NCBI RefSeq assembly: GCF_901875575.1
Contig: NZ_CABFMF010000004.1
Span: 1 to 58,876, forward strand
DNA: 58,876 nucleotides
Direction of reading: 5' to 3'
Source: an uncultured Streptococcus sp.
GTDB lineage: Bacteria; Bacillota; Bacilli; Lactobacillales; Streptococcaceae
Shown here in pieces: positions 1 to 8,531 of the stretch (the first letter of the stretch is position 1; each line of letters begins with the position of its first letter). The translations under genes and the position numbers were made by a program. The notes under the pieces are model-generated. The model had not been told where the DNA came from. It did not search any database and saw only the letters and a list, made by a program, of their open reading frames with translations.

Positions 1-30
1 TATCTTCATAAGTTAATTTCATAATAAAAA

Positions 31-70
31 CACCCCAAAAGTTAGATTTTTCTGTCTAACTTTTGGGGTG
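31..70. repeat. Perfect 16-bp inverted repeat, likely insertion-sequence end
   Basis: Arms at 31-46 and 55-70 are perfect reverse complements around an 8-nt loop. The arm CCCCAAAAGTTAGA recurs at 49083-49096, followed there by CAGAAAA, which matches the other orientation of this hairpin. A shared motif at two distant intergenic sites suggests remnants of the terminal repeat of one IS family (perhaps IS3-like); no transposase is next to either. It could also end transcription coming from the left. Confidence 0.5.
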
Positions 71-117
71 CAGTTCAGATTCCCTCTTTTTTAATGTAAT
101 ATGACTTTCTTTTTTCA

Positions 118-146
118 TTGAAATTATAGCTTGAATTTGATAAGAT
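118..146 (+). promoter_or_regulatory. Predicted promoter of pgdA
   Basis: TTGAAA at 118-123, a 17-nt spacer, and TAAGAT at 141-146. The ATG of pgdA lies only 6 nt after the -10 box and has no Shine-Dalgarno sequence, so the transcript may be leaderless. Confidence 0.5.
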
Positions 147-152
147 AGTCTT

Positions 153-1544
153 ATGAATAAAAGTAGAGTTAAACATGTGAATTACGGCAAAAAAAGGACA
201 GCCTTACTAACCTTAGTAGCTATATTATCAGTTAGTATTTGTGTTCTTGGATCAATAATTGGGTACAAAATATATACAAAACAAAGTTTTGAACAGAAGA
301 TTGAAAGTTTACAGAATGAAAAAGAAGTTCAATTTGGTCAAGGGAATCAAAAGGATCATTTTCGTAAGGGACAAGCTGAAGTAGTTGCTTATTATCCTCT
401 TAAGGGAGAGCAAGTAAACTCGTCTATCAAAGGAATCATGACTCAGGATATTAAGGAAAAGTTAGAAGATAAGGATACCCTTGTTTTTTACTATACAGAG
501 AAACAGGATTCTGCTTTAAAAGGAGTCAGTGATTATAATGTTATCAAACAAGTATACGATTTGGCGTCCTTTAAAGTTGAAGAAACTGAAAAAACCACAC
601 TTGCAAAGTTCCATTTGACTGAAGATGGGAAATCTTTTACACTTAATCAACTGTTTTTAGATACGAGTAAAGCCAAGGAAATTTTTTTAAAAGAAATTAA
701 AGCATTTTTAGTGGACAAGAAATTAGATAAAGAGAAACTTGACCAACTTGTCAAAGGATTCTCAGATCAAAATCTGTCTACTTGGAATTTTGATTATAAG
801 GATAGCCAGATTATTCTTTTTCCAAGTCAGAAAGTTGAAAGTATAGATGAGATTGCTTTACCTGTATCCACTTTCTTTAATGTTTTACAATCTTCGTATT
901 TGCAAGACAAGGATGCAGAACTTTATAAGGCTTATTTTGAGAAGAAAAATCAAAAATTGGTAGCCTTGACCTTTGATGATGGTCCAAATCCTTCAACGAC
1001 CAATAAGGCTCTAGATATACTCTCTAAGTATGGAATTAAAGCTACTTTCTTTGTGTTAGGTAAAAATATTTCTGGAAATGAAGAGATATTAAAACGAATG
1101 AAAAAGGATGGGCATGTTATTGGTAATCATAGTTGGAGCCATCCAGTCCTCTCAAAACTTTCTCTAGAAGAGGCTAAAAAACAAATTACAGACACTGAAA
1201 ATACTTTAACAAAAGTCTTAGGATCTAGTTCTAAACTGATGCGCCCTCCATATGGAGCAATTACAGATGACATTCGCAATAGTCTTGATTTGAGTTTTAT
1301 CATGTGGGATGTAGATAGTCTGGATTGGAAGAGTAAGAATGAAACATCCATCTTGACAGAGGTACAAAGACAGGTTCGCAGCGGTTCTATTGTATTACTG
1401 CATGATATTCACGGTGAAACTGTAAATGCTTTACCAAAGATTATTGACTATCTGAAAGGACAAGGATATAGTTTTGTAACTATTCCAGATTTGTTAGATA
1501 TACGTTTGAGAGCCCACCAACTTTTCTATAGTCGTGATCAATAA
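153..1544 (+). CDS. pgdA: Peptidoglycan N-acetylglucosamine deacetylase PgdA
   Basis: This 463-residue protein removes acetyl groups from GlcNAc in peptidoglycan, which protects the wall from lysozyme. An N-terminal membrane anchor lies at about residues 15-38 and a long extracytoplasmic stretch follows. The C-terminal carbohydrate esterase 4 (NodB) domain has the metal and catalytic motifs TFDDGPNP (D275, D276), HSWSH (H326, H330), RPPYGA and LLHDIH. Length and residue numbers match those remembered for pneumococcal PgdA. It is monocistronic, with a promoter directly upstream and no visible ribosome binding site. Confidence 0.95.
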   Translation: MNKSRVKHVNYGKKRTALLTLVAILSVSICVLGSIIGYKIYTKQSFEQKIESLQNEKEVQFGQGNQKDHFRKGQAEVVAYYPLKGEQVNSSIKGIMTQDIKEKLEDKDTLVFYYTEKQDSALKGVSDYNVIKQVYDLASFKVEETEKTTLAKFHLTEDGKSFTLNQLFLDTSKAKEIFLKEIKAFLVDKKLDKEKLDQLVKGFSDQNLSTWNFDYKDSQIILFPSQKVESIDEIALPVSTFFNVLQSSYLQDKDAELYKAYFEKKNQKLVALTFDDGPNPSTTNKALDILSKYGIKATFFVLGKNISGNEEILKRMKKDGHVIGNHSWSHPVLSKLSLEEAKKQITDTENTLTKVLGSSSKLMRPPYGAITDDIRNSLDLSFIMWDVDSLDWKSKNETSILTEVQRQVRSGSIVLLHDIHGETVNALPKIIDYLKGQGYSFVTIPDLLDIRLRAHQLFYSRDQ

Positions 1545-1620
1545 AACACTGAATCTAAAGAGATTTGTTTTCTTTAAGAACTGATTTCTTTGGATTTTCT
1601 TTATTCGGAAAGGGAAGATG

Positions 1621-2463
1621 ATGACATATTACAACTTAAATAATGGAGTTTCCATTCCCGTTTTGGGATTTGGAACTTGGAAAGCTGAAAATGGAGAGAT
1701 TGCCTATCAATCAGTTTTAGAGGCTTTAAAAGCAGGCTATCGCCATATCGATACGGCGACCATCTATAAAAACGAAGAAAGCGTTGGTCGTGCTATTCAA
1801 GATAGTGGGATTCCTAGGGAGGAAATTTTTGTAACAAGTAAACTCTGGAATACAAATCACAACTATGGGCAAGCTCGTCAGGCTTTTGAAGAATCTTTGG
1901 AGAAACTGGGCTTGGATTATTTGGATTTGTATTTGATTCATTGGCCGAACCCAAAACCGCTCAGAGAAAATGACCAATGGAAAATCCGAAATTCGGAAGT
2001 TTGGAGAGCTATGGAAGATCTCTATCAAGAAGGCAAAATCCGTGCTATCGGGGTTAGTAATTTTCTTCCCCATCATTTGAATGCCTTGCTTGAAACAGCA
2101 AAAATTTTTCCAGCGGTCAATCAAGTTCGCTTGGCACCAGGTGTGTATCAAGAGGAGGTAGTAGATTACTGTCGAGAAAAAGGAATTTTATTGGAAGCTT
2201 GGGGACCTTTTGGTCAGGGAGAATTATTTGATCAGGAAGAGGTAAAAGAAATTGCGGCTAGACATGAAAAATCTGTGGCTCAGATTGCACTAGCTTGGAG
2301 CTTGGCAGAAGGATTTTTACCGCTACCTAAGTCCGTGACTACTTCTCGAATTAAGAGTAATTTAGATTGCTTTGGAATTGAACTGAGTCAGGAGGAGCGT
2401 GAAATCTTAAAAAGAATTACGGTCAAATCTGGAGCTCCTAAAGTTGACGAAATGGATTTCTAG
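1621..2463 (+). CDS. Aldo/keto reductase
   Basis: A 280-residue NADPH-dependent aldo/keto reductase of the 2,5-diketo-D-gluconate reductase type. Visible motifs are GFGTWKA near the N-terminus, GYRHIDTATIY with the catalytic Asp, the family Tyr and Lys (VTSKLWN), DLYLIHWP, and the cofactor-binding region LPKSVTTSRIKSN. Two ATG codons are adjacent at 1618 and 1621; the second has the better distance from the AAAGGG ribosome binding site, so it was chosen. The substrate cannot be read from sequence. It stands alone between pgdA and the T-box leader. Confidence 0.85.
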   Translation: MTYYNLNNGVSIPVLGFGTWKAENGEIAYQSVLEALKAGYRHIDTATIYKNEESVGRAIQDSGIPREEIFVTSKLWNTNHNYGQARQAFEESLEKLGLDYLDLYLIHWPNPKPLRENDQWKIRNSEVWRAMEDLYQEGKIRAIGVSNFLPHHLNALLETAKIFPAVNQVRLAPGVYQEEVVDYCREKGILLEAWGPFGQGELFDQEEVKEIAARHEKSVAQIALAWSLAEGFLPLPKSVTTSRIKSNLDCFGIELSQEEREILKRITVKSGAPKVDEMDF

Positions 2464-2479
2464 AAAATCATAAAAAGAA

Positions 2480-2508
2480 TTGTACATCTTTTTGTTTTTT
2501 GCTATAAT
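2480..2508 (+). promoter_or_regulatory. Predicted promoter of the T-box glyQS transcript
   Basis: TTGTAC at 2480-2485, 17-nt spacer, perfect TATAAT at 2503-2508, immediately before the T-box leader. Confidence 0.75.
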
Positions 2509-2510
2509 AG

Positions 2511-2705
2511 ACAACAGGAAAGAAAGTCTTATGGCGTTCTTCAAGCGAGCTTGGGATAGTGGGAGCCAAGTAGGGCAAAATAAGGAGCTGGCGCTTTCTG
2601 TACTATTTTCAACAACAATGAAGTAATAAATTAGGGTGGAACCGCGTTTCTGACGCCCCTAGGTTAAATCAACCTAGGATTGTCGGACGCGGTTCTTTCT
2701 CTTAT
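2511..2705 (+). promoter_or_regulatory. T-box leader (glycine), with terminator
   Basis: The T-box sequence AGGGTGGAACCGCG is at 2633-2646. Its GAACCGCG can pair with CGCGGTTC at 2688-2695 to form the terminator, which is followed by a U-rich run. The base of stem I is formed by ACAGGAAAG near 2513 and CTTTCTG near 2594. A GGC triplet at 2590-2592 sits where the specifier codon is expected and fits glycine, which agrees with glyQ and glyS downstream; its exact position in the loop is inferred. Uncharged glycine tRNA would promote readthrough into the operon. Confidence 0.9.
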
Positions 2706-2735
2706 TCAGTCTATTATGTGAAAGAAAGGAGAGAC

Positions 2736-3497
2736 GTGGAAAACCTTTATCTTGTAAAAGACGATAGTCAACTAGCTGCATTTCGTGATTTTGTAGTAAG
2801 AAATACTGACAAGTTGAAAGATTATCAATCTTTTTTAAAGAATGAACTTGCAGTCTATGATTTACCGCAAGCCGTTATTTGGTCAAGTCTTAATGCTGCC
2901 ACACAGATTATTAGGGAAAGTGCTGTTCCAGCCTATACAAATAATAGACGAATGGTTATGACGCCTGATTTAGCTGTTTGGAAAGAGTTGTATTTGTATC
3001 AGTTGATGGACTACGAGTGTTCTCAGCAAACTCAAGCAATAGAAAGTCACTATCATTCTTTATCTGAAAATTTCCTCTTACAGATTGTAGGACATGAGTT
3101 AGCTCATTGGTCGGAGCATTTTTTAGATGATTTTGATGGTTACGACTCTTATATCTGGTTCGAAGAGGGGATGGTTGAATATATTAGTCGCAAGTATTTC
3201 TTAACAGAAGAGGAATTTCAAGCGGAAAAAATTTGTAATCAATCTCTCGTAGAACTTTTTCAGAAGAAGTATGGTTGGCATTCATTGAATGATTTTGGTT
3301 CTTCGACTTATGATAAGAATTATGCAAGTATTTTTTACGAATACTGGCGTAGTTTTTTGACAATAGATAAGTTGGTAGAAAATCTAGGTAGTGTACAAGC
3401 GGTCTTCGATTCTTATCATTTATGGGCAAATACAGATAAAACTCTTCCCTTGTTAAATTGGTTTGTTCAGCAGAAATTAATTGAAAAAGAAATATAA
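2736..3497 (+). CDS. Putative zinc metallopeptidase-like protein (HExxH)
   Basis: A 253-residue protein of unknown function. Residues 120-124 read HELAH and are followed after exactly 18 residues by Glu143 in the motif WFEEGMVEY, the HExxH-18-E arrangement of gluzincin peptidases such as family M1. There is no signal peptide or membrane segment, so it should be cytosolic. The start is a GTG at 2736 with AAAGGAG just upstream; an in-frame GTG at 2718 overlaps the leader and looks less likely. It is the first gene after the T-box, so it should respond to glycine tRNA charging together with glyQS. Peptidase activity is inferred from motif only. Confidence 0.7.
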   Translation: MENLYLVKDDSQLAAFRDFVVRNTDKLKDYQSFLKNELAVYDLPQAVIWSSLNAATQIIRESAVPAYTNNRRMVMTPDLAVWKELYLYQLMDYECSQQTQAIESHYHSLSENFLLQIVGHELAHWSEHFLDDFDGYDSYIWFEEGMVEYISRKYFLTEEEFQAEKICNQSLVELFQKKYGWHSLNDFGSSTYDKNYASIFYEYWRSFLTIDKLVENLGSVQAVFDSYHLWANTDKTLPLLNWFVQQKLIEKEI

Positions 3498-3502
3498 AAA
3501 CT

Positions 3503-3712
3503 AAAGGAGTAAACAATGTCTAAGAAATTAACATTTCACTGCGTCAGTGGCAGAGACCTCCTTACAGTCGGGCTACCCCACGCTCAGCACTAGAGTGCCT
3601 GAGCTAGACGCAGTACTAACTCGTCTTGCCTCGTATGATCGACGAGGCAGACTCGTGTCGCAAGTAATTTATATAAAAAGGAGTAAACAATGTCTAAGAA
3701 ATTAACATTTCA
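3503..3712 (+). repeat. Duplicated glyQ start flanking a 138-bp stem-loop insert
   Basis: A 36-bp sequence holding the ribosome binding site, ATG and first codons of glyQ occurs twice, identically, at 3503-3538 and 3677-3712. The 138 bp between them (3539-3676) look richer in G+C than the surroundings and are full of inverted repeats: CTGCGTC/GACGCAG (3539-3545 with 3607-3613), GCTCAG/CTGAGC (3582-3587 with 3599-3604) and GCCTCGT/ACGAGGC (3628-3634 with 3642-3648). The first copy opens a 25-codon frame (3516-3593) that starts MSKKLTF and stops at TAG. Only the second copy leads into intact glyQ. Confidence 0.85.
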
Positions 3713-4607
3713 AGAAATTATTTTGACTTTGCAACAATTTTGGAATGACCAAGGTTGTATGCTTATGCAGGCTTATGACAACGAAAAAGGTGCGGGGACA
3801 ATGAGTCCTTACACTTTCCTTCGTGCTATCGGACCTGAGCCATGGAATGCAGCTTATGTAGAGCCATCACGTCGTCCTGCTGACGGTCGTTACGGAGAAA
3901 ATCCTAACCGTCTTTACCAGCACCACCAATTCCAAGTGGTCATGAAACCATCTCCATCAAATATCCAGGAACTTTACCTTGAGTCTTTGGAAAAATTGGG
4001 AATCAATCCTTTGGAACACGATATTCGTTTCGTTGAGGACAACTGGGAAAACCCATCAACTGGTTCAGCTGGTCTTGGTTGGGAAGTTTGGCTTGATGGG
4101 ATGGAAATTACTCAGTTCACTTATTTCCAACAAGTCGGTGGATTGGCAACTGGCCCTGTGACTGCGGAAGTTACCTATGGTTTGGAACGTTTGGCTTCTT
4201 ACATCCAAGAAGTAGATTCTGTCTATGATATTGAGTGGGCTGATGGTGTAAAATACGGAGAAATCTTTATTCAGCCTGAGTATGAGCACTCAAAATATTC
4301 ATTTGAAATTTCAGACCAAGAAATGTTGCTTGAAAACTTTGATAAGTTTGAAAAAGAAGCTGGTCGTGCATTAGAAGAAGGTTTGGTACACCCTGCCTAT
4401 GACTATGTTCTCAAATGTTCACACACCTTTAACCTGCTTGACGCGCGTGGTGCGGTATCTGTAACAGAGCGTGCAGGCTATATCGCTCGTATCCGTAATT
4501 TAGCTCGAGTTGTAGCTAAAACCTTTGTCTCAGAACGCAAACGTCTATGTTACCCACTTTTGGATGAAGAAACACGAGCTAAACTCTTAGCAGAAGACGC
4601 AGAATAA
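3690..4607 (+). CDS. glyQ: Glycyl-tRNA synthetase alpha subunit
   Basis: The 305-residue alpha chain of the bacterial alpha2beta2 glycyl-tRNA synthetase; it holds the class II catalytic core that activates glycine. Recognisable stretches are FWNDQGCMLMQAYD, the PSRRPADGRYGENPNR segment and QFQVVMKPSP. Length is usual for the family. The start at 3690 is the second copy of a duplicated initiation region. It is followed after 212 bp by glyS and is controlled by the upstream T-box. Confidence 0.97.
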   Translation: MSKKLTFQEIILTLQQFWNDQGCMLMQAYDNEKGAGTMSPYTFLRAIGPEPWNAAYVEPSRRPADGRYGENPNRLYQHHQFQVVMKPSPSNIQELYLESLEKLGINPLEHDIRFVEDNWENPSTGSAGLGWEVWLDGMEITQFTYFQQVGGLATGPVTAEVTYGLERLASYIQEVDSVYDIEWADGVKYGEIFIQPEYEHSKYSFEISDQEMLLENFDKFEKEAGRALEEGLVHPAYDYVLKCSHTFNLLDARGAVSVTERAGYIARIRNLARVVAKTFVSERKRLCYPLLDEETRAKLLAEDAE

Positions 4608-4819
4608 AGAGAGTGACAAATTACGAAAATGGGCGAACAGTGTGAGCCCTGAACCAGTTGCCGCAGTGATGAAGGTATCCTTAGTGAAGCTAAGGATACT
4701 AGGCAAAATTGGAGACTTTTGACTCCAATTTTAGCAATGAAACAACGAAGTTGGTTGCTTGCGTGCCCAATCACATAAGGCAAACTGGAAAATAAAAAGA
4801 TACTTTTCGGAGAAAAAAC
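4608..4819 (+). other. glyQ-glyS spacer with several stem-loops
   Basis: This 212-bp gap holds three clear inverted repeats: GGGC/GCCC at 4633-4651, TATCCTTAG/CTAAGGATA around 4675-4698, and AAAATTGGAG/CTCCAATTTT around 4706-4733. No open frame of note is present. None has a strong U-run, so they look like RNA processing or stability elements in the operon rather than terminators. The glyS ribosome binding site CGGAG lies after them, at 4808-4812. Confidence 0.6.
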
Positions 4820-6856
4820 ATGACAAAAAACTTATTAGTAGAACTCGGTCTTGAAGAATTACCAGCCTATGTTGTTACACCAAGTGAAAAACAACTAGGC
4901 GAAAAAATGGCAGCCTTCCTCAAGGAAAACCGTCTGTCTTTTGAAGCCATTCAAACCTTCTCAACACCACGTCGTTTGGCTGTTCGTGTGACAGGTTTGG
5001 CAGACAAACAGTCTGATTTGACAGAAGATTTCAAGGGTCCAGCAAAGAAAATTGCCTTGGATAGCGATGGGAACTTCACGAAAGCAGCACAAGGATTTGT
5101 CCGTGGAAAAGGTTTGACGGTTGAAGATATCGAATTCCGTGAAATCAAGGGTGAAGAATATGTCTATGTCACTAAGGAAGAAGTTGGTCAACCAGTTGAA
5201 TCTATCATTCCAGGTGTTGTGGATGTCTTGAAGTCATTGACTTTCCCTGTTAGCATGCACTGGGCTGGAAATAGCTTTGAGTACATTCGTCCTGTTCACA
5301 CTTTAACAGTTCTTTTAGATGAAGAAGAGTTTGATTTGGATTTCCTTGATATTAAGGGAGGACGTGTGAGTCGTGGCCATCGTTTCTTGGGAAAAGAAAC
5401 TAAGATTCAGTCAGCATTGAGCTATGAAGAAGACCTTCGTCGTCAGTTTGTAATTGCAGATCCACGTGAACGTGAGCAAATGATTGTTGACCAAATCAAG
5501 GAAATTGAGGCAAAACATGGTGTGGGTATCGAAATTGATGCGGATTTGCTGAATGAAGTCTTGAACTTGGTTGAATACCCAACTGCCTTTATGGGAAGTT
5601 TTGATGCCAAATACCTTGACGTTCCAGAAGAAGTCTTGGTGACTTCGATGAAGGAACACCAACGTTACTTTGTTGTTCGTGATCAAGATGGAAAACTATT
5701 GCCGAACTTCATTTCTGTTCGTAACGGAAACGCAGAGCATTTGGAAAATGTCATCAAAGGAAATGAAAAAGTTTTGGTAGCTCGTTTGGAAGACGGTGAA
5801 TTCTTCTGGCGAGAAGACCAAAAATTGGTTATCTCAGACCTTGTTGAAAAATTAAACAATGTCACTTTCCACGAGAAGATTGGTTCCCTTCGTGAACACA
5901 TGATTCGTACGGGTCAAATCGCTGTACTTTTGGCAGAAAAAGCAGGTTTGTCAGCGGATGAAACAGTTGATCTAGCTCGTGCAGCAGTTATTTACAAGTT
6001 TGACTTGTTGACAGGTATGGTTGGTGAATTTGACGAGCTCCAAGGAATTATGGGGGAGAAATATGCCCTTCTTGCTGGGGAAACTCCAGCAGTTGCGGTT
6101 GCTATTCGTGAACACTACATGCCTACATCAGCTGAAGGAGAACTTCCAGAGAGCAAGGTCGGTGCAGTGCTTGCCATTGCAGACAAATTGGATACGATTT
6201 TGAGTTTCTTCTCAGTAGGTTTGATTCCATCAGGTTCTAATGATCCTTATGCCCTTCGTCGCGCGACTCAAGGTGTGGTTCGTATCTTGGATGCCTTTGG
6301 TTGGCACATTGCTATGGACAAGCTGATTGATAGCCTTTATGCTCTAACATTTGACAGCTTGACTTATGAAAATAAGGCAGAGGTTATGGATTTTATCAAG
6401 GCTCGTGTTGATAAGATGATGGCTTCTACTCCAAAAGATATTAAGGAAGCAGTACTTGCAAGTTCGAACTTTGTTGTGGCAGATATGTTGGAATCAGCAA
6501 GTGCTCTTGTAGAAGCAAGTAAGGAAGAAGATTTCAAACCATCTGTTGAATCACTTTCTCGTGCCTTTAACTTGGCTGAGAAGGCAGAAGGAGTTGCTAC
6601 AGTTGATTCAGCTCTTTTTGAGAATGAAGAAGAGAAAGCCTTGGCTGAAGCAGTAGATACGCTTGTTTTATCAGGTTCTGCAAGTCAGCAATTGAAGCAA
6701 CTCTTTGCGCTTAGTCCAGTTATTGATGCCTTCTTTGAGAATACCATGGTAATGGCCGAAGATCAGGCTATCCGTCAAAATCGTTTGGCTATCTTGTCTC
6801 ATTTAACTCAAAAAGCAGCTAAGCTTGCTCGATTTAACCAAATCAATACTAAATAA
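4820..6856 (+). CDS. glyS: Glycyl-tRNA synthetase beta subunit
   Basis: The 678-residue beta chain of tetrameric glycyl-tRNA synthetase, which contributes tRNA binding. It starts with the typical LLVELGLEELPAYVV segment and contains an HD-like region (residues about 380-480, including YALLAGETPAVAVAIREHY) followed by LPIPSGSNDPYALRR-type sequence and a C-terminal anticodon-binding helical domain. Length is usual. It is the partner of glyQ in the T-box operon. Confidence 0.97.
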   Translation: MTKNLLVELGLEELPAYVVTPSEKQLGEKMAAFLKENRLSFEAIQTFSTPRRLAVRVTGLADKQSDLTEDFKGPAKKIALDSDGNFTKAAQGFVRGKGLTVEDIEFREIKGEEYVYVTKEEVGQPVESIIPGVVDVLKSLTFPVSMHWAGNSFEYIRPVHTLTVLLDEEEFDLDFLDIKGGRVSRGHRFLGKETKIQSALSYEEDLRRQFVIADPREREQMIVDQIKEIEAKHGVGIEIDADLLNEVLNLVEYPTAFMGSFDAKYLDVPEEVLVTSMKEHQRYFVVRDQDGKLLPNFISVRNGNAEHLENVIKGNEKVLVARLEDGEFFWREDQKLVISDLVEKLNNVTFHEKIGSLREHMIRTGQIAVLLAEKAGLSADETVDLARAAVIYKFDLLTGMVGEFDELQGIMGEKYALLAGETPAVAVAIREHYMPTSAEGELPESKVGAVLAIADKLDTILSFFSVGLIPSGSNDPYALRRATQGVVRILDAFGWHIAMDKLIDSLYALTFDSLTYENKAEVMDFIKARVDKMMASTPKDIKEAVLASSNFVVADMLESASALVEASKEEDFKPSVESLSRAFNLAEKAEGVATVDSALFENEEEKALAEAVDTLVLSGSASQQLKQLFALSPVIDAFFENTMVMAEDQAIRQNRLAILSHLTQKAAKLARFNQINTK

Positions 6857-6897
6857 ACTCAGTCAAACGGAGTTTATCTTATCATAAAGGAGAAGAA

Positions 6898-7155
6898 ATG
6901 GATCCGAAAAAAATTGCTCGTATCAACGAGCTTGCTAAAAAGAAAAAAACAGAAGGCTTGACCCCAGAAGAAAAAGTAGAACAAGCCAAACTACGTGAGG
7001 AGTACATCGAAGGTTATCGTCGCACTGTTCGTCACCACATCGAAGGGATCAAAATTGTGGACGAAGAAGGAAACGATGTTACACCAGAGAAACTACGTCA
7101 GGCACAACGTGAAAAAGGATTACATGGTCGTAGTCTCGATGACCCAAATTCATAA
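6898..7155 (+). CDS. DUF896 small protein (YnzC-like)
   Basis: An 85-residue basic, helical protein of the DUF896 family (Bacillus YnzC type), recognised by IARINELAKKKKTEGLTPEEKVEQ and the YRRTVRHHIEGIKIVDEEGNDVTPEKL segment. Function is unknown. The gene is 41 bp after glyS with a strong AAAGGAG site, and a terminator follows, so it is probably the last gene of the glyQS transcript. Confidence 0.85.
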   Translation: MDPKKIARINELAKKKKTEGLTPEEKVEQAKLREEYIEGYRRTVRHHIEGIKIVDEEGNDVTPEKLRQAQREKGLHGRSLDDPNS

Positions 7156-7197
7156 TAAGTATTTTTTCTTTTAATAAAGATAGATGAAATAATAACC

Positions 7198-7230
7198 AAA
7201 AGACTAGCAGTTTTTGTCTGCTAGTCTTTT
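7198..7230. terminator. Bidirectional terminator
   Basis: AAAAGACTAGCAG at 7198-7210 pairs with its complement at 7218-7230; the run of T on one side and A on the other serve both the glyQS operon and the converging reductase operon. A second small hairpin (AGGAACC/GGTTCCT) is at 7243-7261. Confidence 0.8.
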
Positions 7231-7268
7231 GATTACTAAAAAAGGAACCAAGATGGTTCCTAAAATGA

Positions 7269-8513
7269 TTAGTTACTTGCACCAGATGTAGCGTCTGCAC
7301 CACCACCGTGGCCTCCAGCATCACCTGCATCAGAAGCTCCAGATGTAGCATCTGCATCGCCGTGACCATGTCCACCAGCAGAAGCTGCAGCATTTCCACC
7401 AACTAGACGTTGACCAGTTGTATTGAGGTACCAGTCAAGCCATGGTTGGAAATTAAAGATAATCTCATTAATTCCAGCATATGAACCATCTGGATAGTAC
7501 ATTGCTTGGTAATTGTGGGTATTAATAACGCCTTCTGGTGTTCCTGGTACAATTGTACGGACATATTCTTGATCCCCGTTACGCAATACACCGACAACCC
7601 ATTCAACGTTTTTCATTCTAGAATCTGGCAATGAACCGTGTACAGTTCCTAAACGGTTTCCTGATTGAGCACGTACACGTTTACCAAACATTGTATTTGG
7701 GTCTTGGTGTGCGTCATTAAAGTATAAGAATTGATTATTATCATCTGCAAATGTCAATTCAAATGGCATTGCCTTCAAGAACATGTCAATTTGGTTAACT
7801 GTCAAGATACCATGGTCTAATTTAACATAAGTATCTCCAGAAACAGCTCCAACAAGTTCAGCTGCTTTTTCTACCCATTCAGGATCATCTGGATCAACAC
7901 CTTGAATGGTAGTTGCAATTGAATTTGTACAATATAAATCTTCTGGTGCAATTGGTTTTGGTTTTTTCAATTTTGAAACGACTCCCACATATTTTACAAA
8001 GTTGTCTAAACATGTTTCAAGGAAATTAATAGTTCCTTCATTTGTGATATTCCCATTAACATCAAAAGCTTCTTTAGCTTTACCGAGAAGGAATTCATTT
8101 CCTGGAAGAGTATAGGCATTGACACCTGGAGCGTCAAGAATCTTACGAAGGTGAACTTGGGCACGAGAAGTACCTTGGTCGTAGTAAGAAGCACCCACAA
8201 TCATGACTGGTTTGTTTTCAAATGGATGAACTTCGTATGAAAGCCATTCAAGAACAGATTTTAGGGAAGCTGAGATTGTATGGTTGTGCTCAGGAGTAGC
8301 GATAATGACACCATCAGCACGAGTAATTTTGTTATATAAATAACGCAATTGGAAGCTTTCGTCCCATTTTTCGTCTTGGTTAAACATTGGAACTTCATCA
8401 ATTTCGAGGACTTCTAATTCAAATTTGAGTTTGAAGTGACGACGGATAAATTCCAAGAGTTTACGGTTATATGATTGATCGTAGTTTGATCCTACAAGTC
8501 CAACAAATTTCAT
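7269..8513 (-). CDS. Flavin reductase with PAS-like domain and flavinylation tail
   Basis: A 414-residue protein in three parts. Residues 1-180 are an NADPH-dependent FMN reductase (flavodoxin-like) domain with GLVGSNYDQSYNRKLL and TPEHNHTISASLKSVLEWLS. About residues 225-365 resemble the PAS/DUF438 fold (FELTFADDNNQFLYFND, GKRVRAQSG, YYPDGSYAGINEIIF). The last 40 residues are Gly, His, Ala and Asp rich and contain DATSGAS twice, at 388-394 and 407-413. That matches the Dxx(S/T)GA(S/T) motif on which ApbE attaches FMN, so S394 and S413 are candidate acceptors. There is no signal peptide. It is the last gene of apbE-reductase-reductase. Confidence 0.8.
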   Translation of the reverse strand: MKFVGLVGSNYDQSYNRKLLEFIRRHFKLKFELEVLEIDEVPMFNQDEKWDESFQLRYLYNKITRADGVIIATPEHNHTISASLKSVLEWLSYEVHPFENKPVMIVGASYYDQGTSRAQVHLRKILDAPGVNAYTLPGNEFLLGKAKEAFDVNGNITNEGTINFLETCLDNFVKYVGVVSKLKKPKPIAPEDLYCTNSIATTIQGVDPDDPEWVEKAAELVGAVSGDTYVKLDHGILTVNQIDMFLKAMPFELTFADDNNQFLYFNDAHQDPNTMFGKRVRAQSGNRLGTVHGSLPDSRMKNVEWVVGVLRNGDQEYVRTIVPGTPEGVINTHNYQAMYYPDGSYAGINEIIFNFQPWLDWYLNTTGQRLVGGNAAASAGGHGHGDADATSGASDAGDAGGHGGGADATSGASN

Positions 8514-8531
8514 TCTTTTTGGTCTCCTATC

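Noticed and set aside
7079..7402. Minus-strand frame rich in Leu and Val over the reductase tail
   Set aside because: It is the alternative reading of the repetitive Gly/Ala/Asp tail codons and runs through a terminator.
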